DNA of 64,000 bases from the NCBI RefSeq assembly GCF_900104815.1, contig NZ_FNTD01000004.1, positions 3,612,501 to 3,676,500 on the forward strand. The letters are read 5' to 3'. Both the position numbers and the translations under genes were made by a program. Below the pieces are notes generated by a model. The model worked only from the letters and a program-made list of their open reading frames with translations. It was not told where the DNA came from and searched no databases. The DNA is from Streptomyces misionensis. Its GTDB lineage: Bacteria; Actinomycetota; Actinomycetes; Streptomycetales; Streptomycetaceae. Shown in pieces: positions 32,870-40,655 of the stretch (position 1 is its first letter; the number at the start of each line of letters is the position of its first letter).

Positions 32870-34468
32870 TCACATCCGGAAGACGCCGAAGCCACCGCGC
32901 GCGCCCTCGTAGGGGGCGGTGTGGATGGCGGAGAGGCACAGGCCGAGGACGGTGCGGGTGTCGCGCGGGTCGATGACGCCGTCGTCGTACAGCCGCCCGG
33001 ACAGGAACAGGGGCAGCGACTCGGACTCGATCTGCTGCTCCACCATGGCGCGCAGGGCCGCGTCCGCGTCCTCGTCGTACGGCTGCCCCTTCGCCGCCGC
33101 CGACTGCCGGGCGACGATCGACAGCACGCCCGCCAGCTGCTGCGGCCCCATGACGGCGGACTTGGCGCTGGGCCAGGCGAACAGGAAGCGCGGGTCGTAG
33201 GCGCGGCCGCACATGCCGTAGTGCCCGGCGCCGTAGGACGCGCCCATGAGCACGGACAGGTGCGGAACGCGGCTGTTGCTGACCGCGTTGATCATCATGG
33301 CGCCGTGTTTGACGATGCCGCCCTGCTCGTACTCCCTGCCGACCATGTAGCCGGTGGTGTTGTGCAGGAACAGCAGCGGGATGTCCCGCTGGTTGGCGAG
33401 CTGGATGAACTGGGCGGCCTTCTGCGACTCCTCGCTGAACAGGACGCCCTGGGCGTTGGCGAGGATGCCGACGGGGTAGCCGTGCAGGGCCGCCCAGCCG
33501 GTCACCAGGCTGGTGCCGTACAGCGGTTTGAACTCGTCGAAGTCGGAGGCGTCCACGATCCGGGCGACGACCTCGCGCGGGTCGAAGGGTGTCCTGAGGT
33601 CGCCGGGGACGATGCCCAGCAGTTCCTCGGGGTCGTGCTCGGGCGGCTCGGCGGGTCCCGGATCGCCGTACGCCTTGCGGTGGTTGAGCCGGGCCACCAC
33701 CCGCCGCGCCTGCCGCAGGGCGTCCGCCTCGTCCACGGCGAAGTAGTCGGCGAGCCCGGAGCGGCGGGCGTGCATCTCGGCGCCGCCGAGGGACTCGTCG
33801 TCGCTCTCCTCCCCGGTGGCCATCCTCACCAGCGGCGGCCCGCCGAGGAACACCTTGGCCCGCTCCTTGACCATGATCACGTGGTCGGACATGCCGGGGA
33901 CGTAGGCGCCCCCGGCGGTGGAGTTGCCGAAGACGACGGCCACGGTCGGGATTCCGGCGGCGGACAGCCGGGTGAGGTCCCGGAACAGGGCGCCGCCCGG
34001 GATGAAGATCTCCTTCTGCGACGGCAGGTCGGCGCCGCCGGACTCCACCAGGCTGATGCAGGGCAGCCGGTTGGCGAGGGCGATGTCGTTGGCGCGCAGG
34101 GCCTTCTTCAGGGTCCACGGGTTGCTGGCGCCGCCGCGCACGGTCGGGTCGTTGGCGGTGATCAGGCACTCCACGCCCTCGACCACCCCGATCCCGGTGA
34201 CGAGCGAGGCGCCGACGGTGTACTCGCTCCCCCAGGCGGCCAGCGGCGACAGCTCCAGGAACGGCGTGTCCGGGTCGAGCAGCAGCTCGATCCGCTCCCG
34301 GGCGAGCAGCTTCCCCCGGTCGCGGTGCCGTCGCACGTACTTCTCGCCGCCGCCCGCGAGCGCCTTGGCGTGCTCGCCCTCCAGCTCGGCGAGCTTGGCG
34401 AGCATGGCCTCGCGGTTGGCCCGGTAGGCGGGGCCGGCCGGGTCCAGGGCCGAGGTCAGGACGGTCAC
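32870..34468 (-). CDS. Acyl-CoA carboxylase beta chain (carboxyltransferase)
   Basis: 532 residues from GTG 34468, overlapping the AtuA-like stop by 4 nt. Two crotonase-like carboxyltransferase halves: VVEGVECLITANDPTVRGGA, ADLPSQKEIFIPGGALFRD and STAGGAYVPGMSDHVIMV in the N half; FLHNTTGYMVGREYEQGGIV and GASYGAGHYGMCGRAYDPRF in the C half. The latter is typical of methylcrotonyl-/geranyl-CoA carboxylase beta chains (MccB/AtuC type), with the second G-Y-G-A-G oxyanion loop. It transfers CO2 from biotin to an enoyl-CoA. Translationally coupled on both sides. Confidence 0.92.
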   Translation of the reverse strand: MTVLTSALDPAGPAYRANREAMLAKLAELEGEHAKALAGGGEKYVRRHRDRGKLLARERIELLLDPDTPFLELSPLAAWGSEYTVGASLVTGIGVVEGVECLITANDPTVRGGASNPWTLKKALRANDIALANRLPCISLVESGGADLPSQKEIFIPGGALFRDLTRLSAAGIPTVAVVFGNSTAGGAYVPGMSDHVIMVKERAKVFLGGPPLVRMATGEESDDESLGGAEMHARRSGLADYFAVDEADALRQARRVVARLNHRKAYGDPGPAEPPEHDPEELLGIVPGDLRTPFDPREVVARIVDASDFDEFKPLYGTSLVTGWAALHGYPVGILANAQGVLFSEESQKAAQFIQLANQRDIPLLFLHNTTGYMVGREYEQGGIVKHGAMMINAVSNSRVPHLSVLMGASYGAGHYGMCGRAYDPRFLFAWPSAKSAVMGPQQLAGVLSIVARQSAAAKGQPYDEDADAALRAMVEQQIESESLPLFLSGRLYDDGVIDPRDTRTVLGLCLSAIHTAPYEGARGGFGVFRM

Positions 34469-36147
34469 AGCAGCACCTCCGGGATGTCCAGCCGGCGGGA
34501 GCGCAGCCATTCGCCGAGCGCCTTGGCCTGCGGATCGAAGCGGTGCCGGGAGGCGACACCGGCGCCGAGGATGCCCTCGACGACGAAGTTCAGGGCCCGC
34601 AGACGGGGCAGCACGTGCCGGGTGACCGGCAGTTCGCGGCTCTCCGGGACCAGCTCCCGGAACCTCTCGACGGTCAGCTCGTGGGCGAGCCACCGCCATG
34701 CCTCGTCGGTACGGACCCACACCCCCACGTTGGCGTCGCCGCCCTTGTCCCCGCTGCGGGCCCCGGCGACGGCCCCCAGGGGTGCGCGCCGGGCCGGGCC
34801 GGGCGGGAGGGGCTCGGGCGGCGGCGGGGGCGGCACGGCCTCAAGGGGCCGGGTCCCGGGCGGCGGTGCGACGGTCCGGACCCGCCCGCCCGGACCGGGC
34901 AGGACGGCCGTGTGGGTCACGGCGTCCCGGGGCACGTACACGTCCTCGAAGATCCCGTAGGGCTCCCCCTTGCCGGGCGGGGCCGCCACGTGGAACCCGG
35001 GATAGCTGGCCAGCGCCAGCTCCACCGCCGCCCCGCTCAGCGCCCGCCCCACGACCCGCTGGTCCGGGTCCCGTACGACGAGCCGCAGCAGGGCGCTGGC
35101 GGTCTCCTCGGTGCCGGCGTCCGGCCGGTCGGTGCGCACCAGTTCCCAGCGGACCTCGGCGGGCGGCGAGACGGCCAGGTGGTCCGTCAGCTGGCCGCGC
35201 ACCAGCTCGGCCTTGGCCTCGATGTCGAGGCCGGTGAGGACGAAGACGACCTCGTTGCGGAAGCCGCCGAGCCGGTTGACCCCGACCTTGAGCGTCGGCG
35301 GCGGCGCCTCCCCGCGCACCCCCTCGATCCGCACCCGGTCCGGTCCGTCCTGGCGCAGCCGGACGCTGTCCAGCCGGGCGGTGACATCGGGCCCCGCGTA
35401 CCGGGCGCCCCCGGTCTCGTAGAGCAGTTGGGCGGTGACCGTGCCCACGTCCACGAAACCGCCGGTGCCGGGGTGCTTGGTGATGACGCTGCTGCCGTCC
35501 GCGTGGATCTCGGCGAGCGGGAAGCCGGGCCGCCGCACGTCCCCCTCCCGGAAGAACGCGTAGTTCCCGCCGGTCGCCTGCGTCCCGCACTCCAGGACGT
35601 GCCCGGCGACGACGGCCCCGGCCAGTTCGTCGTACTGCCCCGGCCCCCAGCCGAAGTGGGCGGCGGCGGGCCCGGTGACGAGGGCCGCGTCGGTCACCCG
35701 CCCGGTGACCACGACGTCCGCGCCGGCCCGCAGGCACTCGGCGATCCCGAACCCGCCGAGGTAGGCGTGGGCGGCGAGGGCGCCGGGGTGGGCGGCGGTC
35801 AGATCGTCGCCGGTCACCTGGGCGACGCGCAGGGGGATGCCGAGCTTGCGCGCCAACTCCTCTATGCGCTCGGCGAGTCCGGCCGGGTTGAGGCCGCCCG
35901 CGTTGGTGACGATGCGCACCCCGCGCTCCCGGGCGAGGCCGAGGCAGTCCTCCAGCCGGCGCAGGAAGGTGCGGGCGTACCCGGCCGAGGGGTCCTTCAG
36001 CCGGTCGCGGGCGAGGATCAGCATGGTGAGTTCGGCGAGGTAGTCGCCGGTGAGGACGTCGAGTTCGCCGCCGGTGAGCATCTCGCGCAGGGCGTCGGAC
36101 CGGTCGCCGTAGAAGCCGGAGAAGTTGCCTATGCGCAAGGGGTTCAC
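34465..36147 (-). CDS. Acyclic-terpene-utilisation AtuA-family protein (DUF1446)
   Basis: 560 residues from GTG 36147, overlapping the preceding stop by 4 nt. DUF1446 covers about 1-440 ([60 protein letters not shown]). A Pro-rich linker ([14 protein letters not shown]) leads to the C-terminal AtuA-like ferredoxin-fold domain with [20 protein letters not shown]. AtuA is required for citronellol/geraniol breakdown in Pseudomonas but its reaction is unknown. Its presence with the carboxylase points to branched or terpenoid acyl-CoA substrates. The linker poly-Pro makes it slightly longer than a bare AtuA. Confidence 0.88.
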   Translation of the reverse strand: MNPLRIGNFSGFYGDRSDALREMLTGGELDVLTGDYLAELTMLILARDRLKDPSAGYARTFLRRLEDCLGLARERGVRIVTNAGGLNPAGLAERIEELARKLGIPLRVAQVTGDDLTAAHPGALAAHAYLGGFGIAECLRAGADVVVTGRVTDAALVTGPAAAHFGWGPGQYDELAGAVVAGHVLECGTQATGGNYAFFREGDVRRPGFPLAEIHADGSSVITKHPGTGGFVDVGTVTAQLLYETGGARYAGPDVTARLDSVRLRQDGPDRVRIEGVRGEAPPPTLKVGVNRLGGFRNEVVFVLTGLDIEAKAELVRGQLTDHLAVSPPAEVRWELVRTDRPDAGTEETASALLRLVVRDPDQRVVGRALSGAAVELALASYPGFHVAAPPGKGEPYGIFEDVYVPRDAVTHTAVLPGPGGRVRTVAPPPGTRPLEAVPPPPPPEPLPPGPARRAPLGAVAGARSGDKGGDANVGVWVRTDEAWRWLAHELTVERFRELVPESRELPVTRHVLPRLRALNFVVEGILGAGVASRHRFDPQAKALGEWLRSRRLDIPEVLL

Positions 36148-36938
36148 CGGGCGGCTCCCTTCGGCGGGCGGCCGCTGCCGGGCGGTCCCGCGAAGGCCTG
36201 GGCGATGTCCAGCCAGCGGTCCGCGTCCGGGCCCTCGGCGGTCAGCGCGAGGTCGTCGCGGTGCGCACGCCGGGTGACGAGGAGGCAGAAGTCGAGGGCG
36301 GGGCCGGTGACGCGCTGGGCGGCGTCCTCGGGGCCGTACGTCCACACCTCCCCGGACGGCGCGGTGAGCCGGACGTGGAACTCCTCGGCGGGCGGGGTGA
36401 GCCGGTGCACGCCGTAGGCGAAGTCCCTGGTCCGCACGCCGAGCCGGACGATGTGCCGGATGCGGTCGGTGGGGGCGGGGGTGACACCGAGCGCCTCGGC
36501 GACGTCCAGGCCGTGGGCCCAGGTCTCCATCAGGCGGGCGGTGGCCATGGAGGCGGCGGCCATGGGCGGCCCGAACCAGGGGAACCGGGCACCGGGGGCG
36601 GCGGCGCGCAGGGCCCGGTCGAGGGCGTCGCGCCCCGTCCGCCAGGTCGCCAGGAGTTCCCCGGACGGCAGTCCGGCCCCCTCCTGCGCGCCCTCGTCCA
36701 CGAAGGAGTCGATCGCGGCGAGCGCCTTCTTGGCCAGGGCCTGGAAGGCGTCGGCGTCGGTGACGGCGGCCAGCGCCGCGCGGTCGGTCCAGGCGAGGTG
36801 GGCGATCTGGTGGGCGACGGTCCAGTGGGGCGCGGGAGTGGGGAGCGCCCACTGCCCGGGCGTCAACCGGGCCACCAGCCGGTCCAGTCGGGCACTCTCG
36901 GCACGCAGGTCGTCGATGACGGGCGTCGGGTCGGCCAT
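36144..36938 (-). CDS. TIGR03084-family putative metal-binding protein
   Basis: 264 residues from ATG 36938, the first gene of the operon. An N-terminal DinB/MDMPI-like four-helix domain is visible: [20 protein letters not shown] (His about 38 and 42), and [20 protein letters not shown] with the third possible metal His. The C-terminal half is the wHTH-like domain typical of TIGR03084 members, which occur beside acyl-CoA carboxylase/AtuA genes in actinomycetes. A mycothiol-linked or metal-dependent isomerase role is often assumed but unproved. The stop overlaps the AtuA-like GTG. Confidence 0.82.
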   Translation of the reverse strand: MADPTPVIDDLRAESARLDRLVARLTPGQWALPTPAPHWTVAHQIAHLAWTDRAALAAVTDADAFQALAKKALAAIDSFVDEGAQEGAGLPSGELLATWRTGRDALDRALRAAAPGARFPWFGPPMAAASMATARLMETWAHGLDVAEALGVTPAPTDRIRHIVRLGVRTRDFAYGVHRLTPPAEEFHVRLTAPSGEVWTYGPEDAAQRVTGPALDFCLLVTRRAHRDDLALTAEGPDADRWLDIAQAFAGPPGSGRPPKGAAR

Positions 36939-36970
36939 GGGGGGAGCATGGCAGCGCCCCGGGAAACAAT

Positions 36971-36982
36971 CAAGCGTGCTTG
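36971..36982. promoter_or_regulatory. Candidate TetR operator of the acyl-CoA operon
   Basis: CAAGC-GT-GCTTG at 36971-36982 is a perfect 5-bp inverted repeat, flanked by AAT and ATGATTT that extend the symmetry partly. It is 33 bp upstream of the first gene, within the promoter region. TetR proteins controlling fatty or branched acyl-CoA genes in actinobacteria often use such AAGC-N2-GCTT cores. Confidence 0.55.
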
Positions 36983-37028
36983 CATGATTTTTCGAGGGCC
37001 CGCGGGCGCGGGGCCGGTGGCCGGTCGT

Positions 37029-38231
37029 TCAGGACAGCAGGGCGGCCAGGGTCTCGGTGAACGAGTGCGCGGAGTGGTCGGCGTGCTCCCGGATCCGCGC
37101 GGCCACGGCGGCGGCGCCCCCGCCCTCCACGAGGCGGACGATCCGGTCGGCCCGGCGCGCGTGCCCCTCGGGGCTGTCCGGGACGGTGGTGAGGTAGAAG
37201 TCGGCGGCGTCGTACGCCATGTGGAAGACGTGCTTCTTCACATCGCTGAGGGTCAGGTAGTCGTCGTCGGTCGTCGGCACCGGCTCGGGGGCGCCGACAC
37301 AGACCACCGGGGTGCCGGCGCCCCACGCGTTGACGGCGAGGTGGTAGGTGTCGGTGACGACGAGGCGGTAGCGGGGCAGCACGCCGATCAGGTCGCCGAC
37401 GGTGGGGTCACCGGGGCGCCGCGCGATGTGCTCGGCCCGCGGGGGGACGTCCCGGTCGAACCACGGGACCCATTCCAGGGGCGCGCCGAACCGCTCGGCG
37501 AGCCCCTGGCAGAAGCCGGGCAGCCAGTCGGGGATCTCGGTCCGGGCGCCGAGGAACACCCCGATGGCGCCGCCCTGCGGGAGGTCCTGGGACCAGGGCG
37601 TGACCGGGAGGTGGCCGAGATCGCCGGGGCGGTTCAGCAGGGCGGCGTCGGAGCCGAAGTGGTCCGTCGTACGGTCCCCGCGCAGCTGCGCGAGCTTGGC
37701 CGCGGACAGGGGGTCGCGCACCCAGACCCGGCGGCTGCGCGTCATCAGCCGCGTGAACAGCGGGCCGTACTCCTTGTCCTCGTAGTCGGACTGCGTGTTG
37801 TGCAGGATCGTCCCGCCGTAGCTGAGGGTGCGCGAGAGCAGTTCGTCGGGCTGGTCGGCCAGCAGCAGCGTCCGGTTGAGCAGGGCCCGGGCGGCGCCCC
37901 GGTCCTCGGCGAAACCGAAGTCGAGCAGCCGGTTGGTGGCGTCCTGGGCGAGGTAGTGCCGGGCGTGCAGGAAGTCGCCCCAGAACACCACGGCGTCGTG
38001 CTCGCGCAGGTCGTCGACCTCGTCGATCAGCGACCGGAACCGGAACGGGAACGCGTGCCCGCGCGCCCCCGGCCGCAGCGCCACGGTCTCCGGCGCGTGC
38101 AGCGTGTACCAGTTCGCCTCGATCCCGCCCCCCATCCGCCGCCGCATGGTCTCGAAGGCCAGGTCGACGGTCAGCATTCCGGTGTTGCGGTAGCCGATGT
38201 TGGGCGCGGTGATGACGGCGACACGTGCCAT
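37029..38231 (-). CDS. Polysaccharide pyruvyl transferase-family protein
   Basis: 400 residues from ATG 38231. PF04230-like pattern: AVITAPNIGYRNTGMLTVDL at the N-terminus (a G-x-x-N nucleotide loop), HDAVVFWGDFLHARHY, RRVWVRDPLSAAKLAQLRGD and LPRYRLVVTDTYHLAVNAWG with the conserved D-T-Y-H where family members have S-D-R-L-H. Members transfer pyruvate from PEP to sugars or are related GT-B proteins. No sugar biosynthesis genes flank it, so the substrate is unknown. It is a lone gene, divergent from nothing, following the operon start by 90 bp. Confidence 0.75.
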   Translation of the reverse strand: MARVAVITAPNIGYRNTGMLTVDLAFETMRRRMGGGIEANWYTLHAPETVALRPGARGHAFPFRFRSLIDEVDDLREHDAVVFWGDFLHARHYLAQDATNRLLDFGFAEDRGAARALLNRTLLLADQPDELLSRTLSYGGTILHNTQSDYEDKEYGPLFTRLMTRSRRVWVRDPLSAAKLAQLRGDRTTDHFGSDAALLNRPGDLGHLPVTPWSQDLPQGGAIGVFLGARTEIPDWLPGFCQGLAERFGAPLEWVPWFDRDVPPRAEHIARRPGDPTVGDLIGVLPRYRLVVTDTYHLAVNAWGAGTPVVCVGAPEPVPTTDDDYLTLSDVKKHVFHMAYDAADFYLTTVPDSPEGHARRADRIVRLVEGGGAAAVAARIREHADHSAHSFTETLAALLS

Positions 38232-38364
38232 GCGTTCGTTTCCCCTACCTGTAACCGCCGCCCCTGGGCGCGACGCGGACGCTCTGTGCCAACGTACACA
38301 TCCGCGCCCCCGGTTGAACGGCCAGGTCACCGCCCCTTCCGGACAATTTCCGGGCGCCCCGGGC

Positions 38365-39309
38365 TCACGCCTCCGGGGCCGGGGGCGGCGTCCTGACGCG
38401 GGAGACCTGGGTGCGGACCGCGCCGATGCTGGCCGCGATGACCAGGGCGATCGCGGCGGCCTCGGCGGCCGAGAGGGCCTGGCCGAGGATGAGGAAACCG
38501 GCGGCGGCGGCGAGGGCGGGTTCCAGGCTCATCAGGATGGCGAAGGTGGCGGCGGGCAGGCGGCGCAGGGCCAGCAGTTCGAGGGTGTAGGGCAGGACCG
38601 AGGAGAGCAGGGCCACCGCCGAGCCGAGGCCCAGGGTCGTGGGGTCGAACAGACGGCTGCCGGACGTGGCGATGCCCAGCGGCAGGATCAGCAGGGCCGC
38701 GACCGCCATGGCCAGTGCCAGGCCGTCCGCCTGCGGGAAGCGGCGTCCCGTGCGGGCGCTGAAGACGATGTACCCCGCCCACATCGCACCCGCGGCCAGC
38801 GCGAAGACCACGCCCACCGGGTCCACGCCGCCGAAGCCCCCGCCGCCCAGCAGGAACACACCGCCCAGCGCCAGGGCCGCCCACAGCGCGTTGATCGCGC
38901 GGCGGGAGGTCAGCACGGAGAGGGTCAGCGGGCCGAGCACCTCGAGGGTGACGGCGGCGCCGAGCGGGATGCGCGCCACGGCCTCGTAGAAGAGGCCGTT
39001 CATGCCGCCCATGACGACACCGAAGGCGATCACCGTGCCCCAGTCGGCGCGCGAGTGGCCGCGCAGCCGGGGGCGGCAGACCAGGAGGAGGACCACGGCC
39101 GCCGCGCACAGCCGGAGGGTCACCACGCCGAGCGCGCCGGCCCTCGGCATCAGGGTCACCGCGAGGGCGCCGCCGAACTGCACCGAGACGCAGCCGGCCA
39201 GCACCAGCCCGACCGGGCCGAGCGAGCCGAGACGGCCCGGGGCCCGCGGGGGCACGGGCGTCTTCGCGGACGACGCGGAGGGGGCGCTGGGGGTGTTGAC
39301 GGTGCTCAC
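38365..39309 (-). CDS. EamA/RhtA-type DMT exporter
   Basis: 314 residues from GTG 39309. Ten predicted membrane segments in two EamA repeats: VGLVLAGCVSVQFGGALAVTL opens the first, FALAAGAMWAGYIVFSARTG opens the second. The pattern LYEAVARIPLGAAVTLEVLG, and LLALRRLPAATFAILMSLEPA in the second repeat, is that of RhtA threonine/homoserine-type exporters. It should export a small amphiphilic metabolite. A pair of inverted repeats 30-63 bp upstream of the start suggests specific repression, but no regulator gene is adjacent. Confidence 0.88.
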   Translation of the reverse strand: MSTVNTPSAPSASSAKTPVPPRAPGRLGSLGPVGLVLAGCVSVQFGGALAVTLMPRAGALGVVTLRLCAAAVVLLLVCRPRLRGHSRADWGTVIAFGVVMGGMNGLFYEAVARIPLGAAVTLEVLGPLTLSVLTSRRAINALWAALALGGVFLLGGGGFGGVDPVGVVFALAAGAMWAGYIVFSARTGRRFPQADGLALAMAVAALLILPLGIATSGSRLFDPTTLGLGSAVALLSSVLPYTLELLALRRLPAATFAILMSLEPALAAAAGFLILGQALSAAEAAAIALVIAASIGAVRTQVSRVRTPPPAPEA

Positions 39310-39338
39310 GGCGGTCCTGGTGCTCGGATCAGATCATG

Positions 39339-39372
39339 TACAGCTCCCTGTACTACCGAGTCCAGGGTAGTA
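39339..39372. promoter_or_regulatory. Two overlapping inverted repeats upstream of the EamA gene
   Basis: TACAG-CTCC-CTGTA (39339-39352) directly abuts TACTACC-GAGTCCAG-GGTAGTA (39351-39372), sharing two bases. Both are perfect in their arms. Such stacked symmetry is typical of operator DNA for GntR, MarR or PadR-type repressors. Confidence 0.6.
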
Positions 39373-39439
39373 GACCTCCGTCAGGGGTGTGAACCGGCCA
39401 TGGGCCTGTCCTGGATGGTGAGATGGGCTCTTCTCGCAT

Positions 39440-39458
39440 GCCGGGCCACCTTCCCGGC
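39440..39458 (-). terminator. Short hairpin after the FemX-like gene
   Basis: GCCGGG (39440-39445) pairs with CCCGGC (39453-39458) around a 7-nt loop, 8 bp past the FemX stop on the minus strand. It has no T-run. Confidence 0.4.
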
Positions 39459-39466
39459 GGTCCTCT

Positions 39467-40588
39467 TCAGCGGCGCGTCATATACATGTCCAGCGCCTTG
39501 TGCAGCAGCCGGTTCAGCGGGAAGTCCCACTCGCCCACGTACTCCGCGGCCCCGCCGCCCGCGCCCACCTTGAAGCGGAGCAGGCCGAGGAGGTGGTTGG
39601 ACTCCTCTAGGGTGTCGGTGATGCCCCGGAAGTCGTAGACGTGGGCGCCCAGCTCATGGGCGTCGCACATCATCCGCCACTGCATCGCGTTGTTGGGCTG
39701 CACCTCGCGCTTGCGGCTGGTGGAGGCGCCGTAGGAGTACCAGACGTGGCCGCCGACGACCAGCATCGTGGCCGCGGCGAGCACCTCGCCGTCGTGGTGG
39801 GCGAGGTACAGCCGCATCCGGTCGGGGTCCTCGGTGGTGAGCGCCGTCCACATGCGCTGGAAGTACGACAGCGGGCGCGGGACGAAGCGGTCCCGCTCCG
39901 CGGTCTCCGCGTAGAGGCCGTGGAAGACCGGCAGGTCGTCGTAACCGCCCCGGACGACCTTCACCCCGGCCTTCTCGGCCTTCTTGATGTTGCGCCGCCA
40001 CTGCTGGTTGAGCCCGCGGTGGATGTCCTCCAGCGACCGCCCGGCGAACGGGACCTGGCAGACGTAGCGGGGCTGGCCCGCGGCGAAGCCGTCCTCGCCG
40101 CCGGGCTCGGTCTGCCGCCAGCCCATCCGGCGCAGCCGGTCGACGAGGGCGAGCGCGGCCGGCTCCTGCGAGGTCGGCGGCACGTCCCGCAGCCGGTGCG
40201 CCCCCGGGTCGGCGATGGCGGCCTTGACCGCGTCCGGACTCCACCGCCGCACGACCACCGGCGGCCCCATCTTCACCGAGAAGGCGCCCCGGCGCTTGAG
40301 GTGGGCCAGCATCGGCTCCAGCAGCCGCTCCAGGTCGGGCGTGTCCCAGTCGATGACCGGGCCCTCGGGCAGATAGGCCAGGTACCGCTTCAGCTTGGGC
40401 AGCGGTCTGAGCAGCACCAGCCCCACCCCGACGAGCCGCCCGTCCGCCTCGAACCAGCCCAGGCTCTCCGCCTGCCAGTCGCGCTTCACGTCTCCCCAGG
40501 ACGGCAGCTGGAGATGGCTGGCCGAGGGGCGGGCCGCCACGAAGGCGAGGTGTTCGGCCCGGGTGACCGGACGGACGGTGACGCTCAT
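39467..40588 (-). CDS. FemX-type lipid II:glycine glycyltransferase
   Basis: 373 residues from ATG 40588. Double GNAT (FemABX) architecture: half 1 about 5-145 (SASHLQLPSWGDVKRDWQAE, RYLAYLPEGPVIDW), half 2 about 170-350 (LNQQWRRNIKKAEKAGVKVV, AAATMLVVGGHVWYSYGAST, NAMQWRMMCDAHELGAHVYDF). The G-A-S-T plus N-N-A-M-Q-W segment is the tRNA-aminoacyl transfer site signature of the family. FemX adds the first Gly from Gly-tRNA to lipid II in making the interpeptide bridge; Streptomyces has a single-Gly bridge on LL-DAP. A coiled arm is lacking. The ATG lies 67 bp after the next gene's stop. Confidence 0.88.
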   Translation of the reverse strand: MSVTVRPVTRAEHLAFVAARPSASHLQLPSWGDVKRDWQAESLGWFEADGRLVGVGLVLLRPLPKLKRYLAYLPEGPVIDWDTPDLERLLEPMLAHLKRRGAFSVKMGPPVVVRRWSPDAVKAAIADPGAHRLRDVPPTSQEPAALALVDRLRRMGWRQTEPGGEDGFAAGQPRYVCQVPFAGRSLEDIHRGLNQQWRRNIKKAEKAGVKVVRGGYDDLPVFHGLYAETAERDRFVPRPLSYFQRMWTALTTEDPDRMRLYLAHHDGEVLAAATMLVVGGHVWYSYGASTSRKREVQPNNAMQWRMMCDAHELGAHVYDFRGITDTLEESNHLLGLLRFKVGAGGGAAEYVGEWDFPLNRLLHKALDMYMTRR

Positions 40589-40655
40589 GGACGTGGCTCC
40601 TTCACGGTGCGCGGATCACCTCAACCTATGGAAACAGCGTCCGGCTGCCGGGCCG

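Noticed and set aside
32921..34960. Long plus-strand frame of 679 codons
   Set aside because: It is the complement of the carboxylase genes, with composition expected from GC-rich antisense; the minus-strand products are unambiguous.
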